Source of the DNA: Frateuria_A yonginensis
GTDB lineage: Bacteria > Pseudomonadota > Gammaproteobacteria > Xanthomonadales > Rhodanobacteraceae
DNA: 64,000 nucleotides
Direction of reading: 5' to 3'
NCBI RefSeq assembly: GCF_037137055.1
Contig: NZ_JBBBNY010000006.1
Location: 62,001-126,000, forward strand
Position 1 is the stretch's first letter; each line of letters begins with the position of its first letter. Under the pieces are notes generated by a model, which ran no database searches, was not told the DNA's origin, and saw only the letters and a list, made by a program, of their open reading frames with translations. The translations under genes were made by a program, and so were the position numbers. Of this stretch, positions 58,474-64,000 are shown one piece after another.

Positions 58474-59610
58474 ATGTCCCACGCGGATACCGCCACTGCG
58501 GCGGAGCTGATGATGCAGTTCGCCGTGCGCACCGGCCTGGTGCCGGGCACGGTACCCGTGCGCTACCTGTGGACCGACGCGTTTGCGGCCTGCAATTTCC
58601 AGACGCTGGCCGAACTCGGCGCCGGGTCGCCGTTCGAAACCCTGGCCGGACGCACGGTCGCGCAGGTGCACGAGGTGCTGGGGCACTTCCGCGAGGACGA
58701 CCGGCGCCGCGGCTGGCTGCGTGGCGCGCACGGCCAGGCGGACGAACAACACCCCACCCGCGCCGGCCTGCGCATCGGCAAGCCGCTGCCCGAGCGCCGC
58801 GCGGACGAGGCCTTCGACGACCGGCTGGGGTGGAACCGCGACGGCCAGTACTTCCACTACCTGACGCGCTGGATGCAGGCGCTCGACACGCTGGCGTGCC
58901 GCCGGGGCGTCCCCCACCTCCACCGCTGGGCATGCGAGCTGGCCGAGACCGCCCATCGTGCGTTCACGCATGCGGCGCGGGGCGGCGACCTGCGCATGTA
59001 CTGGCAGATGAGCACCGACCTGTCGCGGCCATTGGTCGCCACCATGGGCCAGCACGACCCGCTCGACGGACGAGTCACCGCGCTGACCCTGCGCGCGACC
59101 GGACAGGCACTGGGCGAGTCTTTCGCCGCCGGCCTGGAGCGGGCCGCGAAAGACTACGCCGCGATGCTGGAGCGCTGCCCCCTTGTCACCGCCGACCCGC
59201 TCGGCCTGGGCGGCCTGCTGATGGATGCGGCTCGATTGGAACGCCTGCTGCCTGCCGACGAGGGCACCGTTCGCCCGCTCGACCGCGTGCTGGAGAGTGC
59301 CGAGACCAGCCTGGCCTATGGCCAAGTGCCACTGCAGGCATCGGCCGAGACACTGCTGGGCTTCCGCGAGCTGGGCCTGGCGATCGGCCTGGGCGCCGTA
59401 CAACGGCTGGCCCAGCGCGGAGCGGCGGGACCGCTCGCCGATGCCCCGCGCACGCGGCAGCGGGTCGACCGGCTGCGCGCCCGGGCGCCGCTGCGCAGCG
59501 CGATCCAGGCCTTCTGGCTGAAGCCGGCGAATCGCGCCGCCGCCACGTGGACAGCGCGTCGGGACATCAGCGAGGTGATGCTCGCCAGCAGCCTGCTGGC
59601 CAGCCCGTGA
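58474..59610 (+). CDS. Hypothetical protein, 378 residues
   Basis: Mostly alpha-helical and soluble. Seen: LVPGTVPVRYLWTDAFAACN, QVHEVLGHFREDDRRRGWL, RYLTRWMQALDTLACRRG-like RWMQALDTLACRRGVPHLHR, AETAHRAFTHAARGGDLRMY. His-, Arg- and Trp-rich helices suggest ligand binding but I recognise no motif. The ATG at 58474 has no Shine-Dalgarno close by; the frame is open far upstream only as a shadow. Codon use fits its neighbours. Confidence 0.65.
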   Translation: MSHADTATAAELMMQFAVRTGLVPGTVPVRYLWTDAFAACNFQTLAELGAGSPFETLAGRTVAQVHEVLGHFREDDRRRGWLRGAHGQADEQHPTRAGLRIGKPLPERRADEAFDDRLGWNRDGQYFHYLTRWMQALDTLACRRGVPHLHRWACELAETAHRAFTHAARGGDLRMYWQMSTDLSRPLVATMGQHDPLDGRVTALTLRATGQALGESFAAGLERAAKDYAAMLERCPLVTADPLGLGGLLMDAARLERLLPADEGTVRPLDRVLESAETSLAYGQVPLQASAETLLGFRELGLAIGLGAVQRLAQRGAAGPLADAPRTRQRVDRLRARAPLRSAIQAFWLKPANRAAATWTARRDISEVMLASSLLASP

Positions 59611-59744
59611 CCCGAGCGCCCCGAGGCACGTAGGCCGCTCCTGACGACCCGGGAGCCTTCGCGCCGCCGCCCATCCAGGGCGCCGCGCAAGGCCCGCCGG
59701 TGGGTGCCGTCTCGATCACCCTCCCGCCCCCGCGGGCGATGCGA

Positions 59745-61520
59745 TCACTCGCCGCTCGCCCCACGGCCACGCCCGTGGTCGCCCGGCCGGCCGGGCGCCA
59801 CCGCATCGTGCCGCCCCCGTGCCTGGCGCGGAATCCACCAGAGACGCTCCTGCGATCCGCTCTCGCGCTGCAGCAGGCGGGCGCCCGGATACCAGCGCTG
59901 CAGGTCGGGCGTGGCGCTGATCACCAGGTCGCTGCACCGCGCATGCGTGCGACCGTCGTCCGGCTGCCCGGGCGCGAGCGGACTCACCGCCGCCTCGTGC
60001 ATGCGCGCGGGCAACAGCAGCACCTGGTCGTTGAAGCGCTGCCAGTACTCCCATGCGCGCGCGTCGTAGTCCACGCAGGGCACCTGCGCGAAGTCGCGAT
60101 GGATACGGTCGGCGATGCGGTGCCGGCCGGCGTTGGTCCGGCTCTCCGGAGACAGGTAGGCGATGCTGCCCTGCCAGGCGCCGACCAGGAACAGTACGCC
60201 GACCAGCGCCGGCAGCCCGCGCCAGCGACGCAACAGCCCCAGCAGCGCGACGCTGGCGGCCCCCGCTCCGGCCAGCACAGCGATCTGCAGGTGACGGGCA
60301 CCGACGCCGCCCAGGAAGCGCCACAGCTGTGCGCCGAACACGTTCAGCTGCACCACCTCGCCCTCGAGCCGCGAGCCGTACGCCATCACCAACAGTCCAC
60401 CGAGCGCCGCGACGAGGCCCGCGCACAGCCACCAGGCACGGCCGGGCGGCGGGCGCAGCAGCACCGGCAACATCACCAGGGCCACCACGCCCTCGTCGTA
60501 GCGGCCGTAGAACAACGCATCCACCCGCCCGCCGTCGCGCATGAAGAAGGCGGTCATCACCACGGTGAGAACGAGCGCGGTGCGCCCGAACACGTCGCAG
60601 GCACGCGCGCCCGAGGAGGCCGCAGATTCGGCCCGGACGAGGCCGACCAGCACCAGGCCGCAACTGGCCACGCCCAGATAAAGCAGTTGTCCCGCCGCCT
60701 GCAGGGCCATGGCCTGCAACGGCCCCGGCGAGAGCGCAGCGGTGAGCTGCGCCAGCACCTCGCGTGCCCCCGGGTAGTGCCCGCTGACGCCGTCGCTGTA
60801 GTAGCCCATGCGGTGGCGGAAGAACACCTCCGCCACCCGATGCGTGGCGAGGAACAGCAGCACGGCCCCCCCGACCCAGGCCGACACGCGCAGCCACTCG
60901 ACGCGGCCCCGGGACCGCACGCCGGCGAGCCAGCCCAGACCGAGCGCCACCACGGCCGGCACACCCTTGGGATGGATCAGCATCAACCCGGCGGCCGCCA
61001 GCGCGAGTGCGAGCGCCCTGCGCCGCGTCGGCTGCTCCACCGCCCGCAACAGCAGCCAGGCCAGCAACAGCACCCACGGGATGAACAGGTTCTCGGACAG
61101 GGCGAAGGCCGAATAGGCCAGCGCCGGCGCGTAGCAGCCCAGCGCGGCGGCGGCCAGCCATCGCACGTGCGCGGGCCGGTCGGGCGCGAACGCGTCGGCG
61201 AGGGCGAGCAGCAACCAGGCGCCGGCGCCGGCAAGCACGGCGTTGATCCATTGCACCCAGGGATAGATCGCCAGCGTGTGCGGCTCGAGCGCATACAGCG
61301 GCGCCAACCACAACGCATAGCCGGGGTAGTAGGAGGAGTACGCATCGGTCGCCAGGCCGGCGAGCGCCGCCGCCTTGGTCAGGTACCCGGCCTCGTCGCC
61401 GAACACGTACGGCACGGTCACGCTGGCGCGGGCGAACACCAGGTGCAGCGCCGCGACCGCGCCGGCCAGCCCCCAGGCCGAGCGGCGCATGGGAAAACGC
61501 GTCGGCAGCATTGCGCTCAT
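59745..61520 (-). CDS. Multi-pass membrane protein, ArnT/PMT-like glycosyltransferase fold
   Basis: 591 residues with about 11-12 transmembrane helices. After the first helix comes VPYVFGDEAGYLTKAAALAG, matching the DE motif in the first periplasmic loop of GT39/GT83-type (PMT/ArnT) transferases that use polyprenyl-phosphate sugars. Further on: AYSAFALSENLFIPWVLLLA and LMLIHPKGVPAVVALGLGWL. The donor and acceptor are unknown and no arn operon is near. The start is the ATG at 61518-61520, giving a short basic N-terminus before the first helix. Confidence 0.75.
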   Translation of the reverse strand: MSAMLPTRFPMRRSAWGLAGAVAALHLVFARASVTVPYVFGDEAGYLTKAAALAGLATDAYSSYYPGYALWLAPLYALEPHTLAIYPWVQWINAVLAGAGAWLLLALADAFAPDRPAHVRWLAAAALGCYAPALAYSAFALSENLFIPWVLLLAWLLLRAVEQPTRRRALALALAAAGLMLIHPKGVPAVVALGLGWLAGVRSRGRVEWLRVSAWVGGAVLLFLATHRVAEVFFRHRMGYYSDGVSGHYPGAREVLAQLTAALSPGPLQAMALQAAGQLLYLGVASCGLVLVGLVRAESAASSGARACDVFGRTALVLTVVMTAFFMRDGGRVDALFYGRYDEGVVALVMLPVLLRPPPGRAWWLCAGLVAALGGLLVMAYGSRLEGEVVQLNVFGAQLWRFLGGVGARHLQIAVLAGAGAASVALLGLLRRWRGLPALVGVLFLVGAWQGSIAYLSPESRTNAGRHRIADRIHRDFAQVPCVDYDARAWEYWQRFNDQVLLLPARMHEAAVSPLAPGQPDDGRTHARCSDLVISATPDLQRWYPGARLLQRESGSQERLWWIPRQARGRHDAVAPGRPGDHGRGRGASGE

Positions 61521-61758
61521 GCCCCACCCGGTCCGCGGCTGCTCGCCGGGCAGCCACACGCAGGCAAGGGCGTCGGGGGAAAGCTCATGGGCCTGGGGGA
61601 GCAACGGCAGCCGGGTCGCCCCATCTTCTATCCCGGATGTGCACGGCCCGTGTCCGGGGGGTTTCCGCAGGCGACGCCCCGGGTGCCATGCCCCCGTGGG
61701 TTAGGATGCCGGCCCTGTCCGTTTCGACCGGCTGCCGCCGGGTCAGGAGTCCGATCGC

Positions 61759-62601
61759 GTGCCCCACTACTCCGGGCCTCTGCTCACGCGCCCCCCCGCC
61801 GAGGCGCTGCTCGCCGCGCGCGATGCGGGCGCCACGACGTGGCGCGGCTCGCTCGACCTGGGCCGCGCGGTCGGCGAGGCCGGTTTGCAGGCCGACGCCT
61901 GGCTGTGGGCCGGGCGGCGCTATCCGTATCCGTCGGCGCTGAAGGACCGCACCGTCTATTTCTGGGACGGCGAGGCATTCGCCGCGGTGGCCCGCTTCTC
62001 GGGCGCGCTGATCAAGCTGGTGCCGACCGCATGGGGCCCGCCCACCTTCGAGATCGACGGCATCAAGATGCTGCCGACGGCCAAGGTCTCGCCCTACGAG
62101 GATGCGCGGCGCAAGGTGGCGCTGATCGAACCGCGCGGCAAGACGCTGCTGGATACCTGCGGCGGCCTGGGCTACTTCGCCGCGTGCGCGCTGGAAGCGG
62201 GAGCGGCGCGCATCCGCTCGTTCGAGAAGAATGCCGACGTACTGTGGCTGCGCACGCTCAACCCCTGGTCGCCCGATCCGCAGGCACCCGCAAGCGGCGG
62301 CCGCCTCGAGCTCGCCCACGCCGACGTGGCGCAGGCGATCGCGCAGGTGGCCGACGGCTCGGTGGATGCACTGCTGCACGACCCACCGCGGTTCGGCATC
62401 GCGGGCGAGCTCTACTCGCAGGCCTTCTACGACGAACTGGCACGCGTCCTGCGCCGCGGCGGCCGCCTGTTCCACTACACCGGCAGCCCGAACCGGCTGA
62501 CCAGCGGCCGCGACGTTCCGCGGGAAGTGGCCCGCCGGCTGGAGAAGGCCGGTTTCCGGACCGAGCTGGCGCTGGACGGCGTGCTGGCGACCCGGCGCTG
62601 A
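61759..62601 (+). CDS. Class I SAM-dependent methyltransferase-like protein
   Basis: 280 residues. Motif I: GKTLLDTCGGLGYFAACALE; acidic motif II: RIRSFEKNADVLWL; DALLHDPPRFGIAGELYSQA (DPPR motif); and RVLRRGGRLFHYTGSPNRLT. The fold resembles spermidine synthase-like and PrmA-like methyltransferases; an N-terminal beta domain (residues 30-100) precedes it. GTG start (61759) with AGGAG nine to ten bases upstream. Substrate unknown. Divergent from the ArnT-like gene across about 240 bases. Confidence 0.82.
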   Translation: MPHYSGPLLTRPPAEALLAARDAGATTWRGSLDLGRAVGEAGLQADAWLWAGRRYPYPSALKDRTVYFWDGEAFAAVARFSGALIKLVPTAWGPPTFEIDGIKMLPTAKVSPYEDARRKVALIEPRGKTLLDTCGGLGYFAACALEAGAARIRSFEKNADVLWLRTLNPWSPDPQAPASGGRLELAHADVAQAIAQVADGSVDALLHDPPRFGIAGELYSQAFYDELARVLRRGGRLFHYTGSPNRLTSGRDVPREVARRLEKAGFRTELALDGVLATRR

Positions 62602-62629
62602 GGACCCGCGAACGCCGGGCCCGGCGGGA

Positions 62630-63003
62630 TCACGCCTCCGGCAGATGCCAGTCGTCGCCGCAGTTCACGTCGCGCGGCGCCATCGCCGCGGCCGCATGGC
62701 AGTAGTTCGCCTGGATCGCATCCATCAACGCCCGTAGCTCGCGCGGCCCGGCATAGGCGGCGACGTGCAGGACCTCGCGCTGCTCCGAGGGAACGGATAC
62801 CTCGCGCGGCGCCTGGTCTTCGTCCCGACCGGTGGCGCGCCACTCGCCACCGGAGCCGCGTGTCCATGCCAGGGCCGGGAAACGGGCGGCGTTGCGTGCA
62901 CGCACGGCCTCGGGATCACCCAGCCGCTGGCGGTGGCCCCCTTCCCAGGCATGTCTCCGTCCAGCCCAGCCGCGGCGCGGTAAAGGTGGAACTCGTAGCT
63001 CAT
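62630..63003 (-). pseudogene. Small hypothetical gene with one frameshift
   Basis: ATG at 63001-63003 opens MSYEFHLYRAAAGLDGDMPG. After a run of five G (about 62938-62942) the sensible frame switches: DPEAVRARNAARFPALAWTR ... VSVPSEQREVLHVAAYAGPR, RALMDAIQANYCHAAAAM, ending WHLPEA at 62630. One extra G in that run would give a single 124-residue frame. Unknown family. Either a consensus error, a slippage-controlled gene or a recent mutation. Confidence 0.65.
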
Positions 63004-63183
63004 CGCCCAGCCCCTGCAAGCGCCACGGGCCGACCGGTTCGTCCGTCGGCGAGGTGGCGCCGCGCCCATCGCCGACCACCACCCGGCGCCATGCAGGCGG
63101 ACGCACGCGACCCCGCAATCGCGGGCAAGCGCACAGCCCGCGCCGGCACCTGGACGATGGCCCGGGGCCGTCCGCCCGGGACC

Positions 63184-63220
63184 GAAAAACACATTCCCCC
63201 GGCGGCGGGCCGGGGGAATG
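63184..63220 (-). terminator. Rho-independent terminator after the right-edge secreted protein gene
   Basis: Minus-strand stem CATTCCCCCGGC/GCCGGGGGAATG (63192-63220) followed by TGTTTTTCGG, 20 bases after the stop at 63241. Confidence 0.92.
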
Positions 63221-63240
63221 GGCATCACGGCACGAGGTGC

Positions 63241-64000
63241 TCAGTGCGGGATCTTGTAGTTGCCGTGGTTGTCGATCGGGCAGGCGCACTCGTTGCCCAC
63301 TAGCTTCGGATCGAACTTGTACAGCGGGATCCTGCTCGTCAGGTAGGCGGCGGTGGCCTTGTAGGCGTTCAGCCCGTACGGCGGCGCGGCGGAGCCGAAG
63401 GTGTTGCCGCCCGGGGTGGTGAGCACCTGCAGCAGGGTCGGGTCTGCCGGCGACGGCGTGATGTAGAAGCTCGGCACCACGGTCGTGTTGAACGGGGCGT
63501 ACTTGTCCACGCCGACCAGGTCCCACGCGCCCTGCTGGGCGTTGCGCCAGTAGCCCGGCGAGCACCACGCCCCCGGCGTCTTCATCGGCTGGCAGCCGTG
63601 GCTGACCACGAGCTGCACGTTGCCACGGACCGTCCCGGTGTAGTTGGCGGTCACCGGCAGGGTGACCAGCTTGTTGTAGCGGTAGTACTTGCTGGCGTAC
63701 TTGAACGTGCCGCCCACCTGGATCATCTGCACCGTCCGGTCCGGCAGGGTGAGCGTGGCGGAGGTGGCGCCGTTGGCGGTCAGCACCCACACGAGGTAGC
63801 CGTCGCCGGTCTGGTAGGGCTGGCCGGGGCCATGCCAGTCGGCGAACTGGCCGGTGCCGCCGTCGTCGGCGATGTTCTGCCCTTCCAGACCGCAGCGCTC
63901 GTCGTTGAGGTTGTGCGTGTTGCCGTCGAAGTTGAAGCCTTGGCCGGTATAGGTGACCACGGTACCGGCCCAGGCCGGTGCCGCTCCGATCAGCGTCAGC
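63241..64000 (-). CDS. Exported protein of unknown function (5' end beyond right edge)
   Basis: The frame is open to the window edge, where it reads LTLIGAAPAWA, the end of a signal peptide, followed by GTVVTYTGQGFNFDG. The mature 240 residues hold NDERCGLEGQNIADDGGTGQ, YLVWVLTANGATSATLTLPD, TFKYASKYYRYNKLVTL and a Cys-containing motif MKTPGAWCSPGYWRNAQQG, like the CSPGYWKN motif of several secreted proteins of unknown role. Even number of Cys near the end (NECACPID). The internal GTG at 63958-63960 is not the true start because the signal peptide lies upstream. Confidence 0.75.
   Translation of the reverse strand, partial: LTLIGAAPAWAGTVVTYTGQGFNFDGNTHNLNDERCGLEGQNIADDGGTGQFADWHGPGQPYQTGDGYLVWVLTANGATSATLTLPDRTVQMIQVGGTFKYASKYYRYNKLVTLPVTANYTGTVRGNVQLVVSHGCQPMKTPGAWCSPGYWRNAQQGAWDLVGVDKYAPFNTTVVPSFYITPSPADPTLLQVLTTPGGNTFGSAAPPYGLNAYKATAAYLTSRIPLYKFDPKLVGNECACPIDNHGNYKIPH

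Noticed and set aside
59700..62705. A 1001-codon plus-strand frame opposite the ArnT-like gene
   Set aside because: It is antisense to a good membrane protein and reads out of frame through the methyltransferase.

Overview
The window is about 70% G+C and densely coded. It looks like a chromosomal segment from a gammaproteobacterium of the order Xanthomonadales, most likely Rhodanobacteraceae (the Rhodanobacter/Dyella/Frateuria/Luteibacter neighbourhood; genus not resolved). The strongest clue is the arginine cluster at 4.4-13.2 kb. It carries the xanthomonad-type N-acetylornithine carbamoyltransferase (argF'), an argE-type deacetylase and a fused N-acetylglutamate kinase/synthase. Supporting clues are a DksA with a histone-H1-like N-terminal extension, a FimX-type degenerate GGDEF/EAL protein, and the mtaD-ubiG-gph order.

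0-4.4 kb: the 5' end of dcd, an mrp/flavin-reductase pair, a secreted DUF2147 protein and panB-panC. 4.4-13.2 kb: a minus-strand arginine operon, argF'-argG-argE-argB/A-argC-proS-argH. It makes arginine through N-acetylcitrulline and contains a short proline-tRNA ligase between argC and argH. In front of argF' lies a 34-codon reading frame ending in an Arg-rich stretch, then a rho-independent hairpin whose 5' arm can also pair with the end of that frame. This is the layout of a leader-peptide attenuator and is the most interesting candidate system here. 13-38 kb is mostly core: a glycine-zipper protein, cysS, sufE, dksA, yidD-pyrC, folE2, mtaD/yciI/ubiG/gph/squalene-synthase-like, efp with its modifier epmB, fimX, rpsP-rimM-trmD-rplS, ffh, a cytochrome c assembly-like protein, radA, alr and dnaB. 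Two phased DnaA boxes sit upstream of dnaB.

38-64 kb is more accessory: aldo/keto reductase, ZIP transporter, TraR-type zinc finger, NUDIX, Mut7-C RNase-like protein, a diguanylate cyclase facing a hemerythrin, a zinc alcohol dehydrogenase, an S8 protease, a CapA-like protein, a TAP-type hydrolase, a GH3 beta-glucosidase with a LacI-type operator, an ArnT/PMT-like membrane protein, a methyltransferase and several unknowns. Three genes here (GST-like, SDR, and a small gene at 62.6-63.0 kb) are broken by single-base indels, almost all explained by a lost base in a short G/C run. They are either decaying genes or local consensus errors.

Seven REP-like palindromic loci, most as inverted pairs around the core GCGAGCAAGCTCGCTCC, lie in intergenic gaps between 0.2 and 37.9 kb. 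I saw none in the last 26 kb. Two loci (about 14.0 and 19.5 kb) are larger mosaics that share several extra small repeat modules. I found no rRNA, tRNA, CRISPR array, insertion sequence or prophage.
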